In this document: positions 37,573-47,304 of the stretch, piece after piece
Position numbering within the stretch: the stretch's first letter is position 1
Layout: each line of letters begins with the position of its first letter
Assembly: GCF_013415105.1 (NCBI RefSeq)
Contig: NZ_JACCDF010000009.1
Location: forward strand, 62,001 to 126,000
Source of the DNA: Vreelandella salicampi
GTDB lineage: Bacteria > Pseudomonadota > Gammaproteobacteria > Pseudomonadales > Halomonadaceae
DNA: 64,000 nt
Direction of reading: 5' to 3'
Program-made: the position numbers and the translations under genes
Notes under the pieces: model-generated
What the model saw: only the letters and a program-made list of their open reading frames with translations
Database searches by the model: none
What the model was told of the DNA's origin: nothing

Positions 37573-39456
37573 TCAGCCGGTAAGCCAGCCACTTAGCGTT
37601 TGCAGATGTTTCTCAAGCTCGGCCGCGTTGACTTCCCCTTGAATACGGGCATCGAGAATCTCTTCTCCCTGGTGGAAAAAGAGCAGACTCGGTGGACCAA
37701 ATAGACCGTAGTGCTCGAGCAGGGTGCGGCTTTGCTCATCCGTTTGGGTAACGTCAGCTTTGATTAGCGTGTACTCCTTCAGCGCACGGGCAACCCCCGG
37801 GCTAGGGTAGACTTCCCGCTCCATTTGCTTGCAGGAGATACACCAGTCGGCGGTGAAGTGAACAAAAGCGGGTTGGCCCTGGTCGGCGGCGGCGTTTAAG
37901 GCGGCATCCAAATCGCTCAGCCGGTCGACTTCCTGAAACGCCAATGTTTGTTCGTTGCCTGTGCCGGTATTCGATGAGGTGAACTGTAGCGGGCGCAGTG
38001 GGTTGGTGCCCCCTTGAGCCGCGCCAATGACCAGAGCGAGCCCCCACGCCAGTAGCAAAATCCCTAGCGTTTGGCGCGCGCGCGCCCAGCCTTGCGGCTG
38101 ATTCAGCTGCAGGGCGCCGAGTGTTAGCGCAGTGCCGATAGCCAGCGCCGCCCACAGCAGTAGCGCCACCGTGGCGGGGACTAGGCGCTCAATCATCCAG
38201 ATAGAGACCCCTAATAGCAGTATGCCAAAAGTGATTTTAACCCCGTTCATCCACCCGCCTGAACGGGGCAGCAATGTCGCCCCAAAGGTGCCGACGAGCA
38301 GCAGTGGCACGCCCATGCCAAGGCCTAATGCAAAGAGTACGGCCCCGCCTAACGCGGCATCGCCCGTGGAAGAGATGAAAACGAGTGTCCCGGCGAGTGG
38401 TGCGGTCACGCAAGGCGATACCACCAGAACCGAGAGCGCACCGGCAACCGCTAAACCTAATGGGCCACTGTGCTGTGCGCGCGCTTGCCACGCGTCCACT
38501 CGGCCTGCAAGACGAGGAGATAGGCGCATGTCAAAAGCGCCAAACATGGCCAGCGCAAAGAGGGTAAAGAGCAGGGCGAATACCAGCAGTACCGGGGCCG
38601 ACTGTAAATGTGCCTGCAAGTTTAAACCAGCACCGAATAGCCCCATGAGAATGCCGACAAGCGCGTACGTCGCCGACATCCCCAGAACATAGCTCGCCGA
38701 GAGAGCAAAAGCGCGCGGCTTCGTTGGGTTTTGGCCCACCACAATCGACGACAAAATGGGGATCATCGGCAGCACGCACGGAGTGAAAGTGAGCCCGAGC
38801 CCGGCGATAAAAAACAGCCCCAATGCCAGCGGGAGACTCGCTTCGTTTAAAAGCGTGGTAAAACGGCGATCATCACTTTGCGGGCCGTCAAAGCTGCTTG
38901 CGCCGTTTTCTATTGGGCTTGAGTTTGCCGCATCGCTTGTGTCCCTGGGTTCGGACGCCGTGTCATTATTCTCCCAGTCGGAAAAGGCGGGCGGCGCCTC
39001 GGACTGCATTGCCTGTAAGGTTGTGCGCTCGGGCGGGTAACAAAGCCCAGCATCCGCGCAACCCTGGAACGTCAGTTCAATGGGAAGTGGCCCGCTATGC
39101 GCTGATTCGAAAGGCGCCTCGAATACCACGCGTTGGCGAAATATGTACACATCGCCAAGAAACTCATCGGTGGTGAAAGTGCCTTCTGGCAGGTTGGGGG
39201 CTTGAAGCTTAACGCTTTCGGTTTGGCTTTCAACGGCAAACTGGTGACGGTAGAGATAGTAATCGTCGGCGACTTCCATGCCGATAAAAAGCGTCTCGCC
39301 ATCGTGCCAAGCACTAGGCTGAAAGGCTTCCATCACAGGAAGGAAATCGCCTTGTGCGTCAGACGAGGAGAACCACTGAGCACTGGCAAGCAGCGGGGTA
39401 AGCAATAAAGCCAATAAGAGGCCAAGCGTGAGCAGTGGACGTCGAAGCGGCAACAC
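37573..39456 (-). CDS. dsbD: Thiol:disulfide interchange protein DsbD
   Basis: DsbD is a 627-residue inner-membrane protein that carries electrons from cytoplasmic thioredoxin to periplasmic isomerases. It shows a signal peptide (ending ASAQ near residue 26), an N-terminal alpha domain with the redox pair CADAGLC, eight membrane helices with the cysteines in FTPCVLPMIP and SPCVTAPLAG, and a C-terminal thioredoxin domain with DWCISCKQME. All three redox pairs are present, so it is likely functional. Confidence 0.96.
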   Translation of the reverse strand: MLPLRRPLLTLGLLLALLLTPLLASAQWFSSSDAQGDFLPVMEAFQPSAWHDGETLFIGMEVADDYYLYRHQFAVESQTESVKLQAPNLPEGTFTTDEFLGDVYIFRQRVVFEAPFESAHSGPLPIELTFQGCADAGLCYPPERTTLQAMQSEAPPAFSDWENNDTASEPRDTSDAANSSPIENGASSFDGPQSDDRRFTTLLNEASLPLALGLFFIAGLGLTFTPCVLPMIPILSSIVVGQNPTKPRAFALSASYVLGMSATYALVGILMGLFGAGLNLQAHLQSAPVLLVFALLFTLFALAMFGAFDMRLSPRLAGRVDAWQARAQHSGPLGLAVAGALSVLVVSPCVTAPLAGTLVFISSTGDAALGGAVLFALGLGMGVPLLLVGTFGATLLPRSGGWMNGVKITFGILLLGVSIWMIERLVPATVALLLWAALAIGTALTLGALQLNQPQGWARARQTLGILLLAWGLALVIGAAQGGTNPLRPLQFTSSNTGTGNEQTLAFQEVDRLSDLDAALNAAADQGQPAFVHFTADWCISCKQMEREVYPSPGVARALKEYTLIKADVTQTDEQSRTLLEHYGLFGPPSLLFFHQGEEILDARIQGEVNAAELEKHLQTLSGWLTG

Positions 39457-39620
39457 GGAATCTCCTTAAGTCATCAGCGTCAGGAAGTATGAAATACGCA
39501 ACTGCGCCATGAGGTGAGCATAAAAGCGCGTGATAGCGTAACTCAGTCAGCAATCTCGCACGGATAGCTGCGCTGACATGACGCAGGATTTCATGGTGGC
39601 TTAATGTTGCTACTAAATGT

Positions 39621-39652
39621 AAACGGGCCGCCCATACAAGGGCAGCCCGTTT
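39621..39652 (-). terminator. Terminator after ppa
   Basis: AAACGGGC(T)GCCC and GGGC(G)GCCCGTTT form a stem of about 13 pairs with one mismatch and a six-base loop on the minus strand, with T-rich flank ACATTT; 25 bases past the ppa stop. Confidence 0.8.
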
Positions 39653-39676
39653 GATCACGCATAAGGCGTCAGCGAG

Positions 39677-40207
39677 TTATGCTTTTTGGTACGCGGCAAT
39701 CGATTTTTCAATGGCTTTGCGCGCGGCATCGGCGCCTTCCCAAGATTCCACTTTTACCCATTTGCCTTTTTCGAGATCTTTGTAGTTCTCGAAGAAGTGA
39801 GCAATTTGTTGACGCAGCAGTTCCGGTAGATCGGTAACTTCTTGAACGTCGTCGTAAAGGGCGGAAAGCTTGGCGTGGGGCACACACACCAGTTTGGCGT
39901 CTTCACCGGCTTCATCGGTCATGTTGAGCACACCTACCGGGCGGGCACGGATAATGCAGCCCGGCTGAACCGGATGGGGGGTTACCACCAGTGCGTCAAG
40001 CGGGTCGCCATCGTCAGCCAGGGTGTGTGGAATGAAGCCATAGTTGGCTGGGTAAAACATCGGCGTTGCCATGAAACGATCAACCAACAAGGAACCCATG
40101 TCCTTGTCAATTTCATACTTGATCGGCGCATGGTGAGCCGGGATCTCAATCACCACATAAATATCGTTGGGTAGATCTTTGCCGGCGGGGATGTTGTCAA
40201 AGTTCAT
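39677..40207 (-). CDS. ppa: Inorganic pyrophosphatase
   Basis: This is a family I soluble PPase of 176 residues, hydrolysing pyrophosphate to phosphate with Mg(II). The active-site stretches [26 protein letters not shown] and the tail region [15 protein letters not shown] are clear. ATG 40207 follows AAGGAAA; the frame is open 72 bases more. The neighbouring PPi-dependent phosphofructokinase would compete for the same substrate. Confidence 0.96.
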   Translation of the reverse strand: MNFDNIPAGKDLPNDIYVVIEIPAHHAPIKYEIDKDMGSLLVDRFMATPMFYPANYGFIPHTLADDGDPLDALVVTPHPVQPGCIIRARPVGVLNMTDEAGEDAKLVCVPHAKLSALYDDVQEVTDLPELLRQQIAHFFENYKDLEKGKWVKVESWEGADAARKAIEKSIAAYQKA

Positions 40208-40344
40208 CGTGATTTCCTTGAGCGTACTTAAAAAACGTACTGAAAAGCGTGCAAGTGGCTGAACGGAATAAGCCAACATTTATGGCGAAGGATTATACGA
40301 ACATGATAAGTGAATTACCAATGCGACCTACGTTTCTAAAACAT

Positions 40345-40378
40345 AGGTCGGTGGCGGATTCAGGTCGGTGGCGGATTC
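40345..40378. repeat. Two exact tandem copies of a 17-base unit
   Basis: AGGTCGGTGGCGGATTC occurs at 40345-40361 and 40362-40378 with no gap, in the intergenic region between ppa and the PP2C-kinase fusion gene. It is probably a recent slippage duplication. Confidence 0.95.
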
Positions 40379-40505
40379 GTAGGTACTTGCCCGCCATTAT
40401 GTTTATTATGTCGCATGTGTATCATAACGCTCACGTCATGAATTGGCAGAGCACGGGTCACTTTCGATCCTCGCTCTCGGTTCTCACGCTTCCCAGGAGG
40501 AAAAC

Positions 40506-42227
40506 TTGGCGCATGCCCAATTGCTTGTCAGTTATGGTCAAGGCTTTGTTGCGCCTGAACGGCGCCAGCACCGCAGTTCGATGTCAGTGCAAATTCCCGA
40601 CGCGCCGCTGCTGCAGGCGAAAGGTGGCTGCGCGGTTATTAGCGATTCGGTTACACGCAATACCATGGCGAAGCAGGCGGGAGATCTCAGCGTAAGGGGG
40701 TTTTTGGCCGACTATTTCTCCACCCCGGATCATTGGGATGTTAAAACTTCGGCTACCCGTGTGCTAAGTGCGCTCAATAGCTGGTGCTATAGCCAGAGCC
40801 AGAATGTGCATGAGGGCAGTTTTGTTTCTTCGGTCTCGGCATTGATATTTCGCCACCGCCAAGCGCACCTGTTTCACATGGGCGATACCTTGGTATTTCG
40901 CTTGCGGGGTGCCGAGTTTGAGCAAATGTCGCGGGATCACGTGACGGATATCGGCGGTTATCGCTACCCCTCTCGGGCCCTGGGGTTAGATGGCAGCATC
41001 GATATTGACTATACCCAGCTACCGCTCAAGCAAGGCGATATTTTTCTCTTCACCACCCAGGCCGTGCGCGGCACGTTGTTGCCTTCTGACTACGTGCGAT
41101 TGATCCGCCAAGATGCCAGTGACTTGGATGCCGCGTGCGAGCGTTTGGCAAATGAGGCGAAAACCCGCGCCCAAGAACGTGGCTACGGGGGCGATCAGTT
41201 CTGCTTTCAGCTGGTGCGTATTGACGAACTACCTGAAGAAGCGAGCGATCATCCCGGCCAGGTGTATGGCGATTTACCTATCCCACCAGAGCTGGCGTCC
41301 GGTGAGCGTTTGGACGGCTTTGAAGTCATTCAGGTGCTATCGCGCACGGCGCAATCGCGGGTGTACCGGGTTCGCGATACCCACACCCAGCGTACCATGG
41401 TGATGAAAGCCCCAAGCCCGGAACTGTCGCTACGCAACGCCTACTTAGAGCATTTCTTGATGCAACAGTGGGTGGTCGAACGGGTTAACTCGCCCTTTGT
41501 CGTTCGCGTGGTAGAGCCGTCACGGCCGCGGCGTTATCTTTATTACCTGATGGAAAACGTGGAGGGCGAGACGCTGCGCCAGTGGGCGACGCGCCACCCT
41601 CAGGCAACGCTGATCCAGCGCTTAGAAATCGCCAACCAGCTGGGCAAAGCGGTGCAAGCACTCCACCACCGTGAAGTGCTTCACCAACAAGTGTCCCCGG
41701 ATAACGTGCTGATAGATGTCCACGGTAAGCTCGTACTCACCGATTTTAGCGCCTGCCACGTGCGCGAAGTGGATGGACACCGCCATTCGGGTGAGTTGCT
41801 GCGCCAAGTGGGCTTAAGTGAGCATACCGCGCCGGAATATGCCCTAGGCGATAGCGTTGGTCGGCGTAGCGATCAATATTCGTTTGCCTCCACCACTTAT
41901 TGGCTGATCACCGGGCAAATGCCGTATGTACTGACACCTGATCGGCTACGTGGTCATACTGACCTGGAAGCGTTGAGCTACCGCAGCGCGCGGGTCGCTA
42001 ACCCAGAAGTTTCACCTGCGTTAGATGACGCCTTGCGTCGGGCGTTAGACCCGCAGCGAGGGCTACGCTTTCGGCGTATGTCAGAGTTTTTGCATGCACT
42101 ACGCGTGCCGCTAGGGCGTCCGCGTGAGCGAGATTGGCAAGAGGCGCGCAGCGATTCCCGCCGTTTTTGGCAGGGGGTGGCGGGAATCTTATTGCTGCTG
42201 TTAGTGCTTTCTTGGCTTTTGCGTTAG
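40506..42227 (+). CDS. PP2C-like/protein kinase-like fusion with C-terminal membrane anchor, active sites degenerate
   Basis: The protein has about 573 residues: a PP2C-like domain (about 1-245), a protein kinase-like domain (about 265-535), and a C-terminal hydrophobic segment (LLLLLVLSWLL). It belongs to the bifunctional Ser/Thr kinase-phosphatase family. Key residues look lost: the PP2C ADG motif reads ISDSV and the later DG motif reads TQAV; the kinase HRD-x-KPxN loop reads HQQVSPDN, with Gln for the catalytic Asp. The ATP-lysine candidate (VMKAP) and the DFG aspartate (as TDFSAC) remain. It may be a scaffold or sensor. The TTG at 40506 has a perfect AGGAGG; an upstream TTG at 40443 is less likely. 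Confidence 0.8.
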   Translation: MAHAQLLVSYGQGFVAPERRQHRSSMSVQIPDAPLLQAKGGCAVISDSVTRNTMAKQAGDLSVRGFLADYFSTPDHWDVKTSATRVLSALNSWCYSQSQNVHEGSFVSSVSALIFRHRQAHLFHMGDTLVFRLRGAEFEQMSRDHVTDIGGYRYPSRALGLDGSIDIDYTQLPLKQGDIFLFTTQAVRGTLLPSDYVRLIRQDASDLDAACERLANEAKTRAQERGYGGDQFCFQLVRIDELPEEASDHPGQVYGDLPIPPELASGERLDGFEVIQVLSRTAQSRVYRVRDTHTQRTMVMKAPSPELSLRNAYLEHFLMQQWVVERVNSPFVVRVVEPSRPRRYLYYLMENVEGETLRQWATRHPQATLIQRLEIANQLGKAVQALHHREVLHQQVSPDNVLIDVHGKLVLTDFSACHVREVDGHRHSGELLRQVGLSEHTAPEYALGDSVGRRSDQYSFASTTYWLITGQMPYVLTPDRLRGHTDLEALSYRSARVANPEVSPALDDALRRALDPQRGLRFRRMSEFLHALRVPLGRPRERDWQEARSDSRRFWQGVAGILLLLLVLSWLLR

Positions 42228-42275
42228 TACGAAGGCAGCTTGGGGTTAAAACGTGCTAGTACTTAACAAGTCAAC

Positions 42276-43535
42276 TTAAAGCGTAAAAGGTGGCAGGCGC
42301 TGTTCCACCTTGGCGAGTTTCAGCTTAGCCACCATGGGTAGGCCGTTTTCAAACGGCGGAAAGTCTTCTCCCTGAATCAGCGGCGATAGGTAACGTCGAC
42401 ATGTTGGCGTGATCGAGAAACCTTCGTCACTGATGAAGTCGCGCGGCATGAATTTTTCTTGGTTGGCGACTTCTTTCAAAGGCACTGAGATGACATCCCA
42501 CTGATAGGGCGCCTCAGACACACGGCGAATGGCGGGCATCATCGCGTTTTTGCCGGCCAGCGCCAGGGCAACCGCTTCGCGGCCTACGGCGTAAGCGTGC
42601 TCGACATCGGTTTTTGAGGCCAAATGGCGCGCGGCACGCTGCAAATAGTCAGCCACGGCCCAGTGGTATTTATACCCCAAATCCTGCTTGATCATGCCGG
42701 CGAGTGTGGGGGCGACGCCGCCGAGCTGGCGATGGCCAAACGCATCGGTATTGCCCGCGTCGGCTAAGAAAGTACCATCCCCATAACGTGCGCCTTCGGA
42801 AACGACGATCACACAGTAGCCGTACTCTTTAACGCATTTATCGACCCGCGCCATGACCGCTTCGCGGTCGAAAGCAATTTCCGGGAAGATAATCAAATGC
42901 GGAGGCTCGCCTTCGCCTTCGCCGGCCAAGCCACCCGAGGCGGCTATCCAACCGGCGTGGCGGCCCATGACTTCCAGTACGAACACTTTGGTGGAAGTGG
43001 CACACATGGAAGCGATATCCAGCGACGCTTCTTGGGTCGAAGTGGCGATGTATTTGGCCACGCTGCCAAAACCGGGGCTGTTGTCGGTCACCGGCAGGTC
43101 GTTATCCACGGTTTTGGGCACATGGATGGCGGTCAACGGGTACCCCATTTTTTCCGAAAGCTGTGAGACTTTCAGGCACGTATCCGCGCTGTCACCGCCA
43201 CCGTTGTAAAAAAAGTAGCGAATGTCGTGCGCTTTGAATACTTCAATCAAGCGCTCGTACTGGGTGCGATGGGTATCGATATCTTTGAGCTTGTAGCGGC
43301 AAGAGCCAAAAGCACCGCCGGGGGTATGGCGTAGCGCGGCAATCGACTCGTCGCTCTCTTGGGAAACGTCAATAAGGTCTTCGGTTAACGCCCCAATAAT
43401 GCCGTTATGGCCGGCGTATACGTGGCCTATCTGATCGGTTGCTTCACGGCAGGCTTCAATAACGCCACAGGCGCTGGCGTTGATGACGGCGGTGACGCCC
43501 CCGGACTGGGCATAAAAGGCATTGTGCTGAGCCAT
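42276..43535 (-). CDS. pfp: Diphosphate-fructose-6-phosphate 1-phosphotransferase (PPi-PFK)
   Basis: This 419-residue phosphofructokinase shows YNGGGDSADTC in the phosphoryl-donor site, PKTVDNDLP with lysine where ATP-using enzymes carry glycine (a mark of PPi use), MGRHAGW for fructose-6-phosphate binding and the N-terminal AQSGGVTAVINASACG. It interconverts fructose 6-phosphate and the 1,6-bisphosphate with pyrophosphate, so it can run reversibly in gluconeogenesis or glycolysis. It converges with the phosphatase-kinase fusion gene. Confidence 0.93.
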   Translation of the reverse strand: MAQHNAFYAQSGGVTAVINASACGVIEACREATDQIGHVYAGHNGIIGALTEDLIDVSQESDESIAALRHTPGGAFGSCRYKLKDIDTHRTQYERLIEVFKAHDIRYFFYNGGGDSADTCLKVSQLSEKMGYPLTAIHVPKTVDNDLPVTDNSPGFGSVAKYIATSTQEASLDIASMCATSTKVFVLEVMGRHAGWIAASGGLAGEGEGEPPHLIIFPEIAFDREAVMARVDKCVKEYGYCVIVVSEGARYGDGTFLADAGNTDAFGHRQLGGVAPTLAGMIKQDLGYKYHWAVADYLQRAARHLASKTDVEHAYAVGREAVALALAGKNAMMPAIRRVSEAPYQWDVISVPLKEVANQEKFMPRDFISDEGFSITPTCRRYLSPLIQGEDFPPFENGLPMVAKLKLAKVEQRLPPFTL

Positions 43536-43683
43536 GGAAACGTTTTATCTCCTGGAAACGGGGCTAACAAGATGAAGCCTACTCCCTCGGAAAGCGCTGG
43601 CGCTTATTAGAAGGGCGGGCGTGTGAAAGCATCGGTTTAAAAATGCATGTTAACGTAAAGGCGTTTTCCCTGCATCTGCGGCC

Positions 43684-44355
43684 TTAATCGTCGGCGCGAT
43701 CCATTTCTTGTTCGCGCTGGGCGAGACGCCAGCCACCCAAATCTTTGTAGCGGTTGACCATGGCGCAAAAAAGCTCAGCGGTGCGTTCTGTGTCGTAACG
43801 CGCTGAGTGGGCAGACTTATTGTCAAACTCGATACCTGCGGCGCGACAAGCCCTCGCGAGCACCGTCTGGCCGTAGACCAACCCGGCAAGTGATGCTGTA
43901 TCAAAGCTGGAAAAGGGATGGAAAGGGTTACGCTTGATGCCGCAGCGTTCGGCGGCAGCATTTAAAAAACCATGATCGAAAGCGGCATTGTGGCCCACCA
44001 AAATCGCGCGGGTGCAGCCGTGGGCTTTGATCGCTTTACGCACGGGGCGAAACAGCTCTCCCAGCGCTTCGGCTTCGCTCACCGCGACCTGCTGGCGCAA
44101 TGGGTCATCAAGCTTGATACCGGTAAAATCTAGCGCCGATTGCTCAATGTTGGCGCCTTCGAACGGTTTCAGGTGATAAGCGTAAGTGGCATCGGGTAGC
44201 AGGTTGCCTTCCGGGTCCATGGTGAGCGTTACGGCCGCGATTTCTAGCAGGGCATCCCCCTTCGCGTTAAAACCGCCTGTCTCTAAGTCCACCACGACGG
44301 GAAGGTAACTGCGAAACCGCTGGGCCATTAAATCGCGGGCAATTGCCTCGCTCAT
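43684..44355 (-). CDS. rnt: Ribonuclease T
   Basis: The 223-residue DEDDh 3'-5' exonuclease trims tRNA and other stable RNA 3' ends. Motifs are [20 protein letters not shown] (first Asp/Glu), [13 protein letters not shown] (second Asp) and [13 protein letters not shown] (catalytic His and last Asp). ATG 44355 follows AAGGAG; the frame is open 27 bases further. Confidence 0.95.
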   Translation of the reverse strand: MSEAIARDLMAQRFRSYLPVVVDLETGGFNAKGDALLEIAAVTLTMDPEGNLLPDATYAYHLKPFEGANIEQSALDFTGIKLDDPLRQQVAVSEAEALGELFRPVRKAIKAHGCTRAILVGHNAAFDHGFLNAAAERCGIKRNPFHPFSSFDTASLAGLVYGQTVLARACRAAGIEFDNKSAHSARYDTERTAELFCAMVNRYKDLGGWRLAQREQEMDRADD

Positions 44356-44532
44356 GCAGCTCTCCTTAAAGCAAATAGTCAATAGCGCGCAGGTAATAGC
44401 GAGTCATTCTATCAGCTTTGGGGTCGACACGCCGTAGAAGGTATTCGTTGACGTGTCAGAACGCTATACTCAACGTTTCACTATTAGGCGCATACGCAAG
44501 TCGCGCCGTTTGAGATCAACGAGGAGCGTAGA

Positions 44533-45753
44533 ATGTCCGATGTTAAAAAGGTTGTGCTGGCCTACTCCGGTGGCCTGGATACATCCGTTATCGTCAAGTG
44601 GTTGCAAGAGACCTACAACTGCGAAGTGGTGACGTTTACTGCCGACATCGGTCAAGGGGAAGAAGTCGAGCCTGCACGCACTAAGGCACAAACGTTAGGC
44701 GTGAAAGAGATCTACATTGAAGACCTCCGCGAAGAGTTTGCGCGCGATTACGTTTATCCGATGTTTCGTGCCAATACGATTTATGAAGGCGAATATTTGC
44801 TGGGTACCTCCATTGCTCGCCCATTGATCGCCAAGCGCTTAATCGAGATCGCCAACGAGACCGGTGCCGATGCTATTTCCCACGGCGCCACCGGTAAGGG
44901 CAACGACCAAGTACGCTTTGAGCTTGGCGCCTATGCGCTTAAGCCCGGCGTGAAAGTGATCGCCCCGTGGCGTGAGTGGGACCTTACCTCGCGCGAAAAG
45001 CTGATGGCTTACTGCGAGCAGCACGATATTCCGGTGGATTTTTCCAGCAAGAAGAAAAAATCCCCGTACTCCATGGATGCCAACCTGCTGCATATCTCCT
45101 ACGAGGGCGGCATTCTGGAAGATCCATGGGCCGAAGCCGAAGAAGATATGTGGCGTTGGAGCGTCTCCCCTGAAGCCGCACCGGATCAGCCGACCTACGT
45201 TGAGCTGACCTATGATCAGGGCGACATCACTGCTATCGATGGTCAGGCGATGCAGCCCCACGAAGTGGTGGAAAAGCTCAATAAGCTCGGCGGCGACAAC
45301 GGCATCGGTCGTTTGGATATCGTCGAAAACCGCTACGTAGGCATGAAATCGCGCGGCTGTTACGAAACACCGGGTGGCTCGATTATGCTGCGCGCCCATC
45401 GTGCCATTGAGTCGTTGACGCTTGACCGCGAAGAAGCCCACCTGAAAGACGAGCTGATGCCGAAGTACGCTGAAGTCATCTACAACGGCTACTGGTGGAG
45501 TCCTGAGCGCCGCATGCTGCAAGCCGCCATCGACGAAACGCAGAAAAACGTCAGCGGCGTGGTGCGCATGAAACTGTATAAAGGCAGCGCAACGGTCGTC
45601 GGGCGCAAATCAGATGCGTCACTCTTTGACGAGTCGATTGCCACGTTCGAAGACGATGCCGGTGCTTATGATCAGAAAGACGCGGAAGGCTTTATTAAGC
45701 TCAACGCGCTGCGTTTGCGTATTGCCGCAGGCAAAGGCCGCAAGCAAAGCTAA
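44533..45753 (+). CDS. argG: Argininosuccinate synthase
   Basis: ArgG, 406 residues, joins citrulline and aspartate with ATP in arginine synthesis. It has the PP-loop [19 protein letters not shown], the [13 protein letters not shown] segment and the STDxN-type region HISYEGG. Both the N-type PP domain and the synthase domain are complete. GAGGAG precedes the start. No ARG box was identified in the short upstream gap. Confidence 0.97.
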   Translation: MSDVKKVVLAYSGGLDTSVIVKWLQETYNCEVVTFTADIGQGEEVEPARTKAQTLGVKEIYIEDLREEFARDYVYPMFRANTIYEGEYLLGTSIARPLIAKRLIEIANETGADAISHGATGKGNDQVRFELGAYALKPGVKVIAPWREWDLTSREKLMAYCEQHDIPVDFSSKKKKSPYSMDANLLHISYEGGILEDPWAEAEEDMWRWSVSPEAAPDQPTYVELTYDQGDITAIDGQAMQPHEVVEKLNKLGGDNGIGRLDIVENRYVGMKSRGCYETPGGSIMLRAHRAIESLTLDREEAHLKDELMPKYAEVIYNGYWWSPERRMLQAAIDETQKNVSGVVRMKLYKGSATVVGRKSDASLFDESIATFEDDAGAYDQKDAEGFIKLNALRLRIAAGKGRKQS

Positions 45754-45765
45754 CTCGCAAGACGC

Positions 45766-45787
45766 GCGGCAGCCTAAGGGCTGCCGC
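45766..45787 (+). terminator. Hairpin between argG and hlyU-like gene
   Basis: GCGGCAGCC and GGCTGCCGC make a nine-base-pair stem with a four-base loop, but no T-run follows (ATTGCG). It may reduce rather than stop transcription into the next gene. Confidence 0.45.
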
Positions 45788-45807
45788 ATTGCGTATAAGG
45801 AGCCTTT

Positions 45808-46149
45808 ATGCTGAAAAAGCTAATTACCGGCCTGCTAGGTGGCAACAAAACGCAGCAAGGTAGCCGCCCTCAAGCGGCAGATGCCGTCGAGTATAACGGC
45901 TACGTGATCATTTCCGAGCCGGATGACCAAAGTGGGCAATACCGCGTGAGCGGGATTATTCGTCAGCGCTTAGACGATGGTGACGTGCGCGATCACCGCT
46001 TTGAGCGCTCCGATATGCTGCCAAGCCGGGATGGCTGCGATGAGATGATGGTGACGAAAGCCAAGCGCTATATCGACGAGGTTGGCGAGGCGATGTTTGA
46101 GCCCGACCCACGTCAAAAGCCTACTGATTCTGATTCATCCAGCGCGTAG
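45808..46149 (+). CDS. HlyU family protein
   Basis: This 113-residue protein matches the HlyU-family domain of unknown biochemical function: LKKLITGLLGG at the start, AVEYNGYVIISEPDDQSGQYRVSG, and FERSDMLPSRDGCDEMMVTKAKRYID. It lacks a helix-turn-helix, so it is distinct from the ArsR-type regulator also called HlyU. It lies 54 bases after argG and nine bases before the DUF294-like gene. Confidence 0.75.
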   Translation: MLKKLITGLLGGNKTQQGSRPQAADAVEYNGYVIISEPDDQSGQYRVSGIIRQRLDDGDVRDHRFERSDMLPSRDGCDEMMVTKAKRYIDEVGEAMFEPDPRQKPTDSDSSSA

Positions 46150-46158
46150 GCTATCACC

Positions 46159-47304
46159 GTGCACTGGGTTCATCGTTCATCGCCATGGCGTAGCCTGTTT
46201 GAACATGCGCAGCCTAGTGCCCCAGGCGGACTTTTCGCGCCATTAAAAGATGTATTGGACGCTGCACCGCCACACGAAAGCCCCCTCCATAACGCCTATC
46301 GATGGCAGCAGCACTTGGTGGAAACGCTAGTGCGTTACGACGTTCCGGCCTGGCGTGTTAGCCAATTGATTAGCGATCATAACGCCTGGCTCTACCGCCA
46401 AGCCATTATGTTCTCCTTGGATGAAATGCAAAGCCAAGGTTGGGGGGCGCCACCGGTGGATTATTGCGTACTTATCCTAGGCTCAGGTGCTCGCGATGAA
46501 AGCCTGCTCGGGCCAGATCAAGATAATGCGCTGATTATTGACGATTACCCCGACAGCCGCCACCGGGAAATCGACGGCTATTTTCAGGCGCTGGGTGAGC
46601 GCTTTACCGAGCGATTGGCCGAGGCGGGGATTCCGCTTTGCCAAGGGCATGTGATGGCGCGTTGGCCCATGTGGCGTAAACGCCTCGGCGAGTGGCGCAC
46701 CCAGCTGGAGCTGTGGACGCAAGAGCGACGCGTTAAGCGCGTACAGCAAACCAATATTTTATTGGATTTCACGCCTGTCGTAGGCGAGACGCGCCTGGCT
46801 CGGGCACTTTTACAGAGTGTGGCGGATATCGTGCCAAAGCGTGCGCTGTTTATGGATGAAATGGCGGCACTACTCGATGAGTTGCCTGTGGCGTTAGACC
46901 GCTTCGGCCGTTTGAAAGGTAGCATAAAGGAAGCGCCGTTTTCTGAGGCCATCAACCTTAAACGCCAAGGACTGATGCCGCTTGTGAGTGCGGCGCGACT
47001 TTTAAGCCTTCACGCCGGTTTGCGTGAGGTAAGTACCCGCAAGCGGCTACACGCATTTGGGGAGCATAGCGCCAGTGGTGTAGCACGCGATCAGGCAACG
47101 AGCCTAGTGGCAACGCTTGAGCGCTTACAGCAGCTAACGCTTGATCAGCAACGCCATAACCTGTCGCTTGGCCAAGTGGCCGACGGTTGGGTGGATAGTG
47201 CAAGGCTGCGCGATGACCAAACGTACATACTCAAATACGATCTCCAGCAGATTCGTAAATTTGTCAATCACGTTCAGTCTCAGGTGCGTTCGGGAGCTCC
47301 ATGA
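46159..47304 (+). CDS. DUF294 nucleotidyltransferase-like protein
   Basis: The 381-residue protein contains the NT_DUF294 motif GSGARDESLLGPDQDNALIIDD near residue 108, which corresponds to the metal-binding GSxxRxE...DQDN set of the GlnE/GlnD-like nucleotidyltransferase superfamily, and a C-terminal helical substrate-binding domain. The N-terminal CBS or cyclic-nucleotide domains of many relatives are absent; a helical segment is there instead. Genes of this family are often paired with DnaQ-type exonucleases and SSF sensors, as on the opposite strand here. The start is a GTG with a weak ribosome-binding site. The last 41 bases overlap the histidine kinase gene on the other strand. Confidence 0.8.
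   Translation: MHWVHRSSPWRSLFEHAQPSAPGGLFAPLKDVLDAAPPHESPLHNAYRWQQHLVETLVRYDVPAWRVSQLISDHNAWLYRQAIMFSLDEMQSQGWGAPPVDYCVLILGSGARDESLLGPDQDNALIIDDYPDSRHREIDGYFQALGERFTERLAEAGIPLCQGHVMARWPMWRKRLGEWRTQLELWTQERRVKRVQQTNILLDFTPVVGETRLARALLQSVADIVPKRALFMDEMAALLDELPVALDRFGRLKGSIKEAPFSEAINLKRQGLMPLVSAARLLSLHAGLREVSTRKRLHAFGEHSASGVARDQATSLVATLERLQQLTLDQQRHNLSLGQVADGWVDSARLRDDQTYILKYDLQQIRKFVNHVQSQVRSGAP

Noticed and set aside
37401-37592. Small 63-codon frame between dsbD and accB
   Set aside because: It overlaps the dsbD stop region, has no clear ribosome-binding site, and the region is better explained as the accBC leader.
44383-44532. ArgR operator before argG
   Set aside because: No convincing pair of ARG-box half sites could be found in the 177-base gap.
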